A stretch of 64,000 nucleotides of DNA from the NCBI GenBank assembly GCA_029706075.1, contig JAINUG010000543.1, forward strand, positions 1 through 64,000. Reading direction: 5' to 3'. The position numbers and the translations under genes are program-made. This document shows, piece after piece, positions 1 through 10,739 of the stretch (within the stretch, counting starts at the first letter, position 1; each line of letters opens with the position of its first letter). The notes under the pieces were generated by a model, which had not been told where the DNA came from, ran no database searches, and saw nothing but the letters and a program-made list of their open reading frames with translations. This DNA comes from Aldrovandia affinis (taxonomy: Eukaryota; Chordata; Actinopteri; Notacanthiformes; Halosauridae).

Positions 1-476
1 TGTTATCTTTTCTGTGAAACATTTCCCCAAACTGTTCGGCATCATACATGGTCCAGGATCAGAGACCAGACAAGCAAGGATACAAAACCTTGTCCAAAAT
101 CAAATACATTTTTATTTTCTTTTAAATTCAATGCAGCATTATAGGCTTAACAGTGCCCATACTTCCACCCACACCCATACGCAAAAAGATGATCAGGATC
201 CATTTCGCACACAACACAGATCAAGCAGTTTGTACCCAACTGATTGAATATTACAGGTTTTTATTTACTAAAATACTACGTTGACCCTAATGTGTATATT
301 GAGGTGATTTAGCAAAATGCTGGAGTTACAAAAAAATGTTTGACAGTATGTTTTGAGCTAGAAAATAGTTTAAAAAATGCACTGCTGGCCCCAAGTAGCC
401 TTCCTGATCAACCGAATACAGCCTGAGTCTTCATTTCACCTTCAATCTTAAACACAATCACTCCATACGTTTTCAG
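1..476. other. Non-coding, nothing recognised
   Basis: AT-rich sequence with only short chance reading frames and no similarity I recognise. It ends at the target-site copy (469-476) of the hAT element that follows. Confidence 0.5.
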
Positions 477-2011
477 TAGGGGTGTAATGGTACACGTATT
501 AGTACCAGACCGTTCGGTACAGGACTTTCGGTTCGATACACACTATAAACTGAACGAATGCAATCATGCTTTAACATGCATGTGCAGAACATTTTTTGTG
601 TGCTGTTGCAGCAGTAATGATGGATTTATTTTTTATTTAAGAAAGAAAAATATGTCCCTTACTTTGTTCAGTAAATTATGGCCAATTAGCCACTGTTTAC
701 AAAGCTCATAATAAATGAAAAGCTATTTTATGTTTCGCATTTCTTTCCATTTTTACATTTACATTTTACATTTTAAGCATTTAGCAGACGCTCTTATCCA
801 GAGCGACTTACAAGATGTGCATTAGTACAAGGTGAGAACAATCAAAGTTAGCGTACAAGATCAGTGCAGTAAAACGCAAAAGACATCATTGCAGGCGTCT
901 GCGTGATCATACCTGTAACATTGGGAAAGAAAAGGTTAGTGGATTTTTTTTTTTTTTTTTTTGAAGAACAAGTAAACAGTGGTGACGACAGATTGACTAG
1001 ATGGACAGTGTTCAGTGGTAGTGGAGTCTGAAGAGGTGGGTTTTGAGTCTCTGCGGAAGATTGAAGTGATTCCGCAGTCCTGACCGATTGCGGGAGGTCA
1101 TTCCACCAACGAGGACCAGGACAGAGAAGAGGTGAGACCGAGGAGCTGCTGCCAGGCGCCCGGAGGGATGGGGCAGTCAGTCTGCCAGCGGAGGCGGAGC
1201 GGAGGGGTCTGGACGGGGTGTAGGGGCGTGATGAGTGACTGGAGGTATGGGGGAGCAGTACCTCTGGCCGCTTGAAAAGCAAGCACCAGTGACTTGAATC
1301 TGATGCGTGCTGCAATGGGGAGCCAATGCAGAGAGGAGAGTAGAGGGGTGACGTGGGTGAACTTTGGCTGGTTGAACACCAGGCGAGCAGCAGCGTTCTG
1401 GACTAGTTGCAGTGTCTTGATGGCACAGGCCGGAAGGCCTGCCAGCAAGGAATTGCAGTAGTCCAGACGTGAGATCACCAGGGCCTGGACCAGGAGTTGA
1501 GTGGCCTCTTGGGTGAGGAACGGTCTGATCCTCCGGATGTTGTGGAGGGAGAAACGGCAGGTCCGGGAGATCGCTGCAATATGGCTCGAGAAGCACAGCT
1601 GGTTGTCCAGGGTCACCCGAGACTCCTGGCAGACTGGGACGGAGACACTATGGAGCCTTCCACGGTGATTGACGCATCAATCATCGGGAGCCCTTCGCTG
1701 GGAGGAAGAGCAGCTCTGTCTTCCCAGGTTCAGCTTCAGGTGGTGGGTGGACATCCATGCGGAGATGTCAGCCAGGCATGCAGAGATCCGTGCGGGACCT
1801 GGGTATCAGATGGAGGGAAGGAGAGAAACAGTTGAGTGTCATCAGCATAACAGTGATAGGAAAAACCATGAGCAGAAATAACAGAGCCAAGTGACTTGGT
1901 GTACAGAGAAAATAGGACAGGGCCTAGCACCGAGCCCTGCTGTACCAAAAACGTGACTTCAAAACTGAGGTGTGTACCAAAACCGTGATTTTTGTGTACT
2001 GTTACACCCTA
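477..2011. mobile_element. Non-autonomous hAT element, interrupted by a LINE
   Basis: The left end begins TAGGGGTGTAATGGTACACG and the right end closes with TGTACTGTTACACCCTA, its inverted counterpart. The flanks are GTTTTCAG (469-476) and ATTTTCAG (2012-2019), an 8-bp target duplication with one mismatch, as expected for the hAT superfamily. Only about 270 bp at the left and 70 bp at the right belong to this element; the middle is a later LINE insertion. No transposase coding is visible. Confidence 0.75.
750..1943 (-). mobile_element. 5'-truncated CR1/L2-like LINE (reverse transcriptase remnant)
   Basis: On the minus strand a reverse-transcriptase end is readable. The catalytic [12 protein letters not shown] motif lies near 1830-1850, and the thumb region (1098-1616) contains SRLDYCNSLLAGLP, QNAAARLV and LHWLPIAARI, typical of CR1/L2-clade elements. 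Frames change several times, so it is dead. Its 3' end (750-960) finishes in the CTCTTATCCAGAGCGACTTA tail shared with other copies at 30.4, 36.9, 43.1 and 63.6 kb. It sits inside the hAT at 477-2011 and is therefore younger than that hAT. Confidence 0.8.
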
Positions 2012-2019
2012 ATTTTCAG

Positions 2020-2797
2020 TAATTTGTGTTGTGGTAGATAAATCAGAATTTATAACACAAATAATTGTATTTCATGACAAGCACAAACAAATCAAATCTG
2101 AATGCAAGAGATGTTTTCAAAGGGAAAAATAAAGCACAATAATAATAAAAAACCCACACTTCAAGTAAGAGGTGCTGGTTAATGTAACTTTTGTCTTACA
2201 CAAGGAAATTGCACATTCTGGAGAGGGAGGGAAGAAGGGAGAGAGAATTGGCACTGAAGCTTAGCTCCTGAAGTACTTACAAAATGTTGAATGCCACCAT
2301 CAAATGCACACCGTATTCCTCTCTTCCAAATTAACAGCGCAACACAGCTGGCATCTCAGAATAAAAAAAGTTATGTTTAACATTTTTTAAACCCTAAAAC
2401 CCTGTTTAGTGGCACTTTGCCAGCGAATAGAGCCATCACACACATTCATTTTAAAAACGCGATCCCTGCATGCAGATTACCTAACGGTGACTTTACAAGA
2501 GCGAGCCCGCCTGAAAACACTACACCCTCAAACACGGGCAAACAGACACAAACTCTGATTGTTTTCACTTCCTTACCGAAGACGGTTCATTGTAAAGATA
2601 GGCTCTGGATTGACAAAAGTAGAACTCTCCAAATGCACAGGCAGCCCCCAGCCTATAAAGATTTGTAGTAGAACACATTCTGGTTTAGCCCTCGCACAAG
2701 CGCGTTATAGACTGCGACTAACTGAACGCGCTCACGTTAAATAATTAAAACCCCAAGTGAGTAGCATGGGGTTTGGGCGAAAAGAACAGGGGCTGTA
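2020..2797. other. Non-coding, nothing recognised
   Basis: AT-rich spacer with a short GA-rich patch near 2220-2245 and a mildly CpG-containing patch at 2690-2740. No exon, repeat end or RNA gene recognised. Confidence 0.4.
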
Positions 2798-2933
2798 TGT
2801 ACAAAGATTATAAGAGTAGGAGTGCTGATCTAGGATCAGGTTTCCCCCTGTCCATATCCTAACCATATCCATTATGAGCTAAAAGGCTAAACTGATCTGA
2901 GATCAGCACTCCTGCTCTTAGAATCTTTGTACA
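2798..2933. mobile_element. Palindromic MITE (136 bp)
   Basis: About 42-bp inverted repeats face each other. The left arm starts TGTACAAAGATTATAAGAG and continues AGGAGTGCTGATCT; the right arm is its reverse complement, ending CTTAGAATCTTTGTACA. It is short and has no coding capacity. A clean target duplication is not evident, so the superfamily is not assigned. Confidence 0.7.
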
Positions 2934-3164
2934 TGGTATGATTTGGTATCACAGCATGGAGCCATGGCGCGCCCGTGCGTGTGTGTGTGTGGCTAGGAGT
3001 GGGAACCCCCCAGTTAGGGGGTCACTAGTCCAGGAGGGCTGCCAACAGTGCGGGGTAATTGGGTGTTCCCCAGCCAGTCACGGGGTCCCAGGACGGTGCG
3101 GCGCAGAAACCCTTCCCCTCCACCTGCTCGTCCAAGCAGCCCAAGTGGTACCCTTCAGTCACCT

Positions 3165-3257
3165 GGAACACAAGCGCACAGACACAGGGTAAGAGACATG
3201 AAACACAAGCGCACAGACACAGGGTAAGAGACATGAAACACAAGCGCACAGACACAG
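3165..3257. repeat. 35-bp tandem repeat (about 2.7 copies)
   Basis: The block ACAAGCGCACAGACACAGGG plus about 15 further bases repeats nearly perfectly at 3171, 3206 and 3241. It lies in the intron just upstream (minus strand) of the last TPP1-like exon. Confidence 0.8.
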
Positions 3258-3265
3258 GGGAAGAG

Positions 3266-3496
3266 GCAGCAGTGTAGTGTAATGGTTAGGGGACCTGGGC
3301 TTGTAACTCAGAGGTTGCAGGTTCAATTCCCAGGTGGGGCACTGCTGATGTACCCTTGAGCTAAAGTTACTTAACCTGAATTGCTTCAGTTAATATCCAG
3401 CTGTATAAATGGATTATATGTTAAGAAATGTAAACTGTAAGTCGCTCTGGAAAAGAGCGTCTGCTAAATGCCTAAGATGTAAATGTAAATGTAAGA
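3266..3496 (+). mobile_element. tRNA-derived SINE (family 3)
   Basis: The pol III A-box-like segment is AGTGTAATGGTTAGGGGA and the B box is GGTTCAATTCCC. A body with CCTGAATTGCTTCAGTTAAT follows, then the 3' tail GTAAGTCGCTCTGGAAAAGA and TCTGCTAAATGC with a (TGTAAA)n end. The tail matches the CR1/L2-like LINE in this window, suggesting that LINE supplied the retrotransposition machinery. A second copy starts at 10515. Confidence 0.8.
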
Positions 3497-3604
3497 GAAA
3501 CTTACTGGGGCGACGACACTGGACGCATTCCCTCCCTGACCGCTAATCTCACTACGCTCTAGACACTTGATCCGAAGGATCCATTGAAAGCTAATTAAAA
3601 GGGT

Positions 3605-4010
3605 TTGAGTTCTTTTTTTTCTCCCAATTTAGTAGCCAATTACACCCTCTATTTATTTTGATTTAACTCTCCCCACACAGGTCCGCCGCTTGTCTCTACG
3701 AGGCAAGCTAATTCTCTGAGGGCAGCAAAAGAGGGCAGCAAACTCTGCTTCCTTCGAGATGGAATTCGTCCCCACCCACGTTCTGGAGACTCCCTTACGT
3801 GCTTCACAGCGGACCCAAGCCAGCTCACCCTCCCCTCTCCCCTTGGGGCGGACAGCCAAATTCCACCCCTGATCGGGGCTGACGACCAAGGCCGGTCTGG
3901 TAGAGATGCAGGCTTTCCAACCGGGTCCCTGACAGGCAGTGCATATCGGACCAGCCAAAATACAGGGCATTAGACCGCTACGCTATCCTCTACCCCAGGG
4001 TTCGAGTCCT
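3605..4010 (-). mobile_element. tRNA-derived SINE (family 1), full length
   Basis: Read on the minus strand it starts with an A box in GGATAGCGTAGCGGTCTAAT, followed by a degenerate B box, a GC-rich body, and the tail AGAGGGTGTAATTGGCTACT ending in GGGAGAAAAAA. At least nine copies occur in this window in both orientations (4.8, 5.4, 6.7, 7.9, 8.1, 9.8, 31.3, 43.3 and 51.9 kb). It occupies space where TPP1 exons would be expected. Confidence 0.75.
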
Positions 4011-4149
4011 TATGAATCCCCAGAAGTCCATCTTTTAGAGTTAATATAAGCAGAAAATTGATGGTGCCATTTGGCTTAAGAGTTACAGCAAGGGTCACCT
4101 CTTTTTTCACTACTACTTTTCACTACAACCCCCAATAAGGGCCGAGATC

Positions 4150-4585
<436 letters not shown>

Positions 4586-4818
4586 GTAGCCTGGTTACCT
4601 GGGTTCGTGAAGACCCAGGTGGAGATGTTGGCCCCTGTGCTCATGATGTACTCCACGTCCAGACACCCCCGCCTTGCCCCCCCCCTGCATGCCCACCACC
4701 CGCGCCACCTTGGACATGTGCTTGAACCCGCTGCCGAAGAGGGCCATGAACTCTGCCAGGTCTGCAGGGTGGTAGAACTGCTCCAGGAACTGCAGGAGAG
4801 AGAGAGCACAAGAAACAG

Positions 4819-5072
4819 CTCCTGTTTTTCTCACAATTTAGTGGCCAATTATACCCTCTATTTCTTTCAATTCCCCCTCCTCGCACTTCTCAGCAAGTTT
4901 GTGCCGGCTCACCCTCCGCCCTTCCCCTGGGGTGGACAGCCGAATGCCGCCCCCAATCGGGGCTCTCGGCCAAGGCCGGTCTGGCAGAGACGGGTTTCGA
5001 ACCGCAGCTGCAATAGGCAACTCGCATTCCCAAAGCGAATGCTTAGACCGTTGCACCACCCGAGGTCCCCAA
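4819..5072 (-). mobile_element. tRNA-derived SINE (family 1 variant)
   Basis: The minus strand begins GGTGGTGCAACGGTCTAAGC (A box) with B box CGGTTCGAAACCC and the same 3' tail as the other family-1 copies. It lies in the intron between two TPP1-like exons. Confidence 0.75.
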
Positions 5073-5368
5073 AGCAGTTGTATATTTTTACTGGTAAAGT
5101 TCTGGGTGTGATCTGGAGTAAGGCTGTGCTCCTGTACCTGGGCCACCGCCTGGCTGTTGTTCTCTGCAGAGCCCACGTACGCCGCCGTCAGGTTGTAGCG
5201 AGTCCTCAGCACCGCGGGCGACACCCCGAGGTGAAACCCCGCCTCCCGCTGCTTCCCATTGGCCCACGCTCTGCTGACCGCCTCAATCTCAGGAGGAAAG
5301 CGGTGCACACCTCCCACTGTACACAGAGACAGAGAAGGGATCAAAAGTACACGTCATTAAAAGGTTGC

Positions 5369-5660
5369 CCATCACAGTCGCGGTTCAAAACCCGTCTCTA
5401 CTAGACCGGCCCTGACCGGGAGCCCCGATCGGGGGCGGCGTTTGGCGTTTGGGGGAGGGTGAGACGGCACGAGAAGCACGCAAGGGTGTCTCCAGAAAGA
5501 GGGTGGGCGAGTCTCGGAGAAGGTGGATAATCGCCGGCCTCGGGGTATTACCTTGCCCTGTAGTGACGGGCAGAGAGTTCGTAGGGGAGGGTGAATCTAA
5601 ATAAAGAGGGTAAAATTGGCCACTAAATTGGGAGAAAAACTGGAAAAAATCTGAAACAAA
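5369..5660 (+). mobile_element. tRNA-derived SINE (family 1), 5' truncated
   Basis: Starts around the B box (GCGGTTCAAAACCC), runs through the GC-rich body and ends TAAAATTGGCCACTAAATTG, GGGAGAAAAAC. The tRNA A-box half is missing. Confidence 0.7.
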
Positions 5661-6677
5661 AAATGTAAACAGTTGTACAGATCAATTACATGTTAATCTG
5701 ATTCCTGGGTTTATAGCGTATCGAGACAGTTTAAAACATGTCTGGATTACCAGTGGTCATCAATTGTTACAGCGCCATCTATGTGGAGTGATGGAGTCCC
5801 ACGACTGCAGTTCATGATTGATGTGATCTCGTTAATGCGGGCCAAGCTTATTCCACCAGATAAATGATTAAACTCTTTCAATTTCACCTTGGAAGTGTTT
5901 TTGCCTACCCCACAGATACATTACTTGGTTTTATATAAATTACACAAATATGTATTAGTGGAAACTTCAATGTCATCTCACAAATGACATGCAATTACTG
6001 CAGTTTGTCACGTTTGTGTCCGGTTGTAACAATTTATATTATGACTCAAATTATAATTTAACTGTTACTGTAAGGAATGTAATTTATAACTTGTGTTATT
6101 AATTACAGTAGCATACTGTGTGTATGATGAATAATATAGACATATAAAATATAACATTGACTCACCACTGCAGTGCATATGTGCAATTTTTTTTTAATCA
6201 TGTTAAAATTGAAATGCTTCCTTTATTTAAAACACCGTGCAAACCACCGCTAACACTGGGGAGCACAATATCTAACAATCACATTATCATAGTGACAATT
6301 CTGTGATTCTGCTATAAAGGAAAACAGCTTTCTTGACACTTTTCTTATCAATGGCCATGAGAATAAGATTAGTTACACATTGGGATGGCGTTTCATAAAG
6401 AAAGATCTGATCTAAAATGTACTATTTGAGCTAGCCTGCTGTGGTGCAGAGCTGACAAGGCCTGAGGACCTTGCCATGTAAACAGGCAGGGAAAGGGAAA
6501 AATCACTTTGAGTGACAGAATGGATGCTCTTCATTTTAAGCACCCCCGATGCCAGCCTGGGAAACCGAGAGCAAAGGTGCATGGTTGAAACAGATTAGGC
6601 CAGCAATCATGGATGACCTTAAAAACCTTCTGTGGTCTCACGTTTATTTCTGGTTGCTTCCATGACTTAAAAAGGTT
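5661..6677. other. Intron-like AT-rich spacer
   Basis: Lies between TPP1-like exons at 5138-5316 and 7068-7189. AT-rich, no exon or repeat end recognised. Confidence 0.5.
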
Positions 6678-7020
6678 TACCAAAGGGGTGTAGCGTTAAG
6701 AACGTCTGACGCTGCCCACTGCGACTGGGGTTTGATTCCACCCGGTCGCGCCAGTTTCGGCTCTGGCCGAGCGCCACTAGGGGCGGCACTGGCTGTCCAC
6801 CCCATGGAGGGGGGAGGGAAGCCAATATGAGGTCACTGCATATAGGAGTGGTGCTGTGTGTTACGGTGACCGTGGCAGGTGCTGGCTCGGAGGAGGCGGT
6901 GCAGCGCTCACTACCGGTCTTAGGACTATGGCAGCGACCTCTCATATGAGGGAGGGAATAATTCACATGGAAAAGAGAGGGTGTAATTGGCTACTAAAAA
7001 TAGGGAGAAAAATGGGGAAT
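6678..7020 (+). mobile_element. tRNA-derived SINE (family 1, second subfamily)
   Basis: A-box-like GGTGTAGCGTTAAGAACGTC, B box GGGGTTTGATTCCACC, a body with CTCGGAGGAGGCGGTGCAGC, and tail GAGGGTGTAATTGGCTACTA. The body differs from the 3.6-kb copy but the tail is the same, so two subfamilies share one 3' end. The minus copy at 8125-8440 belongs here too. Confidence 0.75.
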
Positions 7021-7304
7021 AAAAAGCATAGACAGAAAATATATATATATATATTTGAAAGGCTTACCAAAGTCCAGGTGCTTGGACAGGTCGTCGTGAA
7101 CAGAGTACGGGGCTGGTGACCTCGCCAGGGAGCGATGACCCTTCAAATATCGGTGAAACTCGCTGCCGGGGAGCAGATTCTCAGCCACCCTGAGAGAGAG
7201 AGAGAGAGCAGAGGTTTCCCTAGTTTCCTCCCTCCTTCCTGTGAGTGCCCACATTGAGCCATAGCATCTCGAGAGACCTGAGCCTATGTAACTGGCAGCA
7301 GTGT

Positions 7305-7566
7305 GGAGCAGTGACTCATATAGGGGTTTATTTAAAGCCATTTTGGGGCAGCTGCCAACTTACTTAAGCACTTTACTCATCCAACCAAGAAGTGGACATT
7401 ACAATCTAAGATCACAAAACCACATCCTGTATTATGTTCCCATCACAAGAGCGGAGTTTGGGAAGCGTACTCTCAGCTCTGCTGCTCCAGGCTCTTGGGA
7501 CCTACTGCAGAAACATTTGAAGCTGACCTCTCTCATTGAAATTGATCATTTTAAGAAAAGAAATTA
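7305..7566 (+). mobile_element. LINE reverse-transcriptase C-terminal fragment
   Basis: Reads SGHYNLRSQNHILYY, TRAEFGKRTLSSAAPGSWD and LQKHLKLTSL, the extreme C-terminal signature of CR1/L2-type ORF2 proteins. The rest of the element is absent. Confidence 0.65.
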
Positions 7567-7937
7567 ACAATTACTTGCTCCTGTTTTTAATGAACTAAAG
7601 CTTTTTATGCTGGATGGATTCGTTCATTCATAATGTTTTGTAAAAAAAAAATCATTTCATGAATCATTTCTGTCCACATAAAGGAGAGAGCCAATCAAAG
7701 GAGTCCTTTTGAAGTAGCATGAGATGCCGTACGCGTGGGCTCCTGTGAAGCGCTCTGTAACATCCTCTTATCCCCCTCATGGCCTCCTGTTATATAACAC
7801 CAACAACATGATGGCCTCCTGTTATATAACACCAACAACATGCCGCCTGGTTCCTCCTCAACGTCCCCACAATGGGGGCATGAATCAGGGAGAAAGATAA
7901 TTCTGTCACAGGGTGAACGTAATGGCTTCATTAAATT
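7567..7937. other. Spacer with a 32-bp tandem duplication
   Basis: 7779-7810 and 7811-7842 are near-identical direct copies containing ATGGCCTCCTGTTATATAAC. The remainder is not recognised. Confidence 0.6.
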
Positions 7938-8075
7938 ATTTTAAAATTATTTTCCCCATTTTCTCCCAGTTTAGTAGCCAATTATACCCTCTATTTCATG
8001 TAAATGATCCTCCCCTCGTATTGCGAGCTCGCTGCCATAGCCCTGAGACCAGCAGTGACAAAGGCGATGTACACA
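7938..8075 (-). mobile_element. SINE family 1, 3' fragment
   Basis: The minus strand carries the family tail (GAGGGTATAATTGGCTACTA) and part of the body; the tRNA-like head is missing. Confidence 0.65.
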
Positions 8076-8124
8076 GGGTGTTACATTACATTAATGGCTT
8101 AATTAATTTATTAGTATTTTTTTT

Positions 8125-8440
8125 TAAAGATTTTGTTTCAGATTTTTCCCCGTTTTAGTAGCCAGTTCAACTATGCATTGTGAGTTCACTGCCATAGCCC
8201 TGAGACCGGCAGTGACAAAGGTGATGTACCGCCTCCTCCGAGCCGGAACCCGCCAAGCCGTCACTGTAACTCCGGTATGCACACAGGGCCACTCCTATAC
8301 GCAGTGAACTCGTATCGGCTGTCCTCCCCCCACCTTGGGGCGGACAGCCAATTGCTGCCCCCAAGTGGCACTCCCGGGCAGAGCCGATACTGGCGCGACC
8401 TGGGGGAATCGAACCCCAGTCACAGTGGGCAACATACATC
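8125..8440 (-). mobile_element. SINE family 1, second subfamily
   Basis: The minus strand contains the B box GGGGTTCGATTCCCCC, the GGCTCGGAGGAGGCGGTACA body and the family tail near 8150. Same subfamily as 6678-7020. Confidence 0.7.
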
Positions 8441-8444
8441 CCGG

Positions 8445-8815
8445 GAGGCCTGAAATGTCCTGTTATTTTTTACCAGTCTTACTCTTATTATTTATGATCA
8501 TACTTAAGTGTGCCAATTTTTCAAAAAATCAAAAATTCACTGCTTTGGTTGTTTTCCATTGCCTGTCATTAAATCAGAATTTTGTTTCAAAGGTGACACA
8601 CATTTTAAGATTCTGGTGCTAATGGATTGTTTTGTGGAATGTTGTGGAGGCTAGAAGACCAATTAGCATGTGCATTCTAAAAGGCACCAACAAGTTTATG
8701 ACCTTGTTATATCTATATAACTTTATTATATTATTATACAGTATCTATATATAACTCTGGCTATAGTGTCAATTAAAAGGCAGTATTCATTGGGTTTCCT
8801 ATCTACTTCACCTGG
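8445..8815. other. Non-coding, nothing recognised
   Basis: AT-rich spacer between two SINE insertions, with a TATA-rich patch near 8705-8755. Confidence 0.4.
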
Positions 8816-8817
8816 TG

Positions 8818-9342
8818 GCTCTGTGTGGCTCAGTAGGTAGAGCGTGGATCTGTGTGGCTCAGTAGGTAGAGCATGGATCTGTGGTCCTGTGTGGCTCAGT
8901 AGGTAGAGCGTGGATCTGTGTGGTTCTGTGTGGCTCAGTAGGTAGAGCATGGTTCTGTGTGGCTCAGTAGGTAGAGCATGGATCTGTGTGGTTCTGTGTG
9001 GCTCAGTAGGTAGAGCATGGATCTGTGTGGTCCTGTGTGGCTCAGTAGGTAGAGTGTGGATCTGTGTGGTTCTGTGTGGCTCAGTAGATAGAGCATGGAT
9101 CTGTGTGGTTCTGTGTGGCTCAGTAGGTAGAGCGTGGATCTGTGTGGTTCTGTGTGGCTCAGTAGGTAGAGCATGGGTCTGTGTGGTTTCTGTGTGGCTC
9201 AGTAGGTAGAGCATGGTTCTGTATGGCTCAGTAGGTAGAGCGTGGTGTTGACAACACTTAGGTTGTGGGTTCGATTCCCACTGGGACCACATATACTGAA
9301 AAATTTGTCACTTTGGATAAAAGCATCTGCAAAATGGCATAT
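8818..9342 (+). mobile_element. tRNA-derived SINE (family 2) with 12 tandem A-box copies
   Basis: The segment GTGGCTCAGTAGGTAGAGC, a tRNA-like A-box region, recurs 12 times. Starts of GGCTCAGTAG are at about 8827, 8856, 8893, 8932, 8961, 9000, 9039, 9078, 9117, 9156, 9196 and 9225; spacing is mostly 39 bp with some 29 bp. Only the last copy runs on into a full SINE body: the TTGACAACACTTAGGTTGTG linker, B box GGGTTCGATTCCC, then a 3' tail with TTTGGATAAAAGCATCTGC. Ordinary single-head copies of the family lie at 32.1, 47.4, 48.9, 50.7 and 50.9 kb. Confidence 0.85.
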
Positions 9343-9755
9343 TACCTAAGAATAATAATTAATAATCCACCAAGCAGTCATTCACAGAACCAACACAAGA
9401 GGGAAGTAAACTCACATGGAAACAGTTGAGTGTGAAAGCTGCACTGTTTTAAATTTAAGTCCATTGGAGCCAAGAACTCCCGGCGCCTTTCACAAATATT
9501 GAACTTTATTGGTGGAGATTTGCACAAAATGAGTTTTGCTGTATGAAGTCCCCATGGACCAGCTGTGAGCCCATTAGTGTCTGAGTTCTGTACTGAAATT
9601 ATGGCAGACTACCACCTCCACTTCTGTTATGGAAATGGAAATATTCACTTTTGCATTATCTTGGAAGGCAAAACAAAAGTACATCTCTCTCATCCCTCTT
9701 TAACCAGTCTAACTTACTCTCCCCATTGGCATTGCTTAAAAAAATAAAATAGTTC
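9343..9755. other. Non-coding, nothing recognised
   Basis: Spacer between SINEs; no exon-like or repeat-end signals seen. Confidence 0.4.
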
Positions 9756-9759
9756 CAAA

Positions 9760-10135
9760 TTTTTTCCCATTTTTCTCCCCAATTTGGAAGCCAATTATAC
9801 CCTCTATTTATTTAGATTAACCCTCCCCCACGAACTCGCCGCCCGTCTCTACGGGGCAAGCTACTCTCCGAGGCCGACGATGATCCATCTCCTTTGAGAT
9901 GGAACTCACCGACCCCCCTTTCTGGAGACTCCCTTACGTGCTTCACAGCAAGTTTGTGCCGACCACCCTGCCCCCCTCCCTCAGGAGCAGACAGCCAAAT
10001 GCCACCCCTGATCGAGGCTAACGGCCAGGACCGGTCTGACGGGGGTTTCAAACCGCGTCCCTGATAGGCAACTCACACTCGTACAGGACCAGCCAAGATA
10101 CGGGTGCGTTAGACCGCTACGCTATCCGCCAGCCC
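9760..10135 (-). mobile_element. SINE family 1, full length
   Basis: Minus strand: GGCGGATAGCGTAGCGGTCT (A box) near 10130, B box GGTTTGAAACC near 10050, and tail GAGGGTATAATTGGCTTCCA near 9795. Confidence 0.75.
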
Positions 10136-10510
10136 TCATTGGCATTGCTTTTTATCCACAACATCCTGAGCAGGAGACACTACTTTAGAGGAAAGTCCAA
10201 TAGAAAATACATCATTATGGTTTATTGAAAGGAAGACACGTTCCCTCACTTTGCCACCAGGGGGCGTTTGTACTTTAATGGCCCCTCTATAAGCAGCTGA
10301 GCCATTGTTTGCCAGAGGACACACATGCAGAAAACAGGTATATTTCTACACGCTGTCAGTCATGTTATGCAAATGACATGACCAAAAGACACAGGTGTGA
10401 TATTTTGTTTAGTTCAATAAACAGCAGCAGCTGTTTTTCAAAACCCTGGCGCGTAAAATTTCTGTGACATATCACCCATATTAGCGTTGTGCTACAGCAG
10501 GCAAGGGAGA
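10136..10510. other. Non-coding, nothing recognised
   Basis: No coding or repeat signature identified. Confidence 0.4.
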
Positions 10511-10514
10511 GATA

Positions 10515-10660
10515 CAGCAGACATAGGGCGGCAGTGCAGCTAGGGGAGCTGGGCTTGTAACTCAGAGGTTGCTGGTTCAATTCCCAGGTGGGGGCACTGC
10601 TGTTGTACCCTTGAGTAAGGTACTTAACCTGAATTGCTTCAGTTAATATCCAGCTGTATG
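10515..10660 (+). mobile_element. SINE family 3, 3' truncated
   Basis: Same head as 3266-3496 (GGGCTTGTAACTCAGAGGTT, B box GGTTCAATTCCC, CTTCAGTTAATATCCAGC) but interrupted at 10660 by an (AAT)n-bounded fragment. Confidence 0.75.
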
Positions 10661-10738
10661 AATAATAATAATAATAATAATAATACATTTTATTTGTTAT
10701 GCGCCTTTCAAGAAACCCAAGGTCGCAGTACAGTGGGC
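10661..10738 (-). mobile_element. L2-like LINE 3' tail fragment
   Basis: On the minus strand it reads GAAAGGCGCATAACAAATAA followed by (ATT)n, close to the 3' end of the L2 copy at 20000-20034 (AAAGGTGCTATACAAATAAA). Only the tail is present. Confidence 0.5.
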
Positions 10739-10739
10739 C

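Noticed and set aside
3504-3560. Possible additional TPP1-like exon on the minus strand (EISGQGGNASSVVAP before GTAAGT)
   Set aside because: The donor is good, but the peptide aligns poorly with the expected ISGGGFSNVFP region and no acceptor is clear; not counted as an exon.
8726-9292. Repeated-peptide frames on both strands (LSHTEPHRS and VLCGSVGRAWIC types)
   Set aside because: They arise from the tandem A-box SINE array; both strands are open because the unit length is a multiple of three.
9220-9295. Possible functional tRNA gene
   Set aside because: A and B boxes are present but the sequence continues as a SINE with a LINE tail and does not fold into a complete cloverleaf by eye; the other tRNA-like heads (3.3, 10.5 and 56.55 kb) were rejected on the same grounds.
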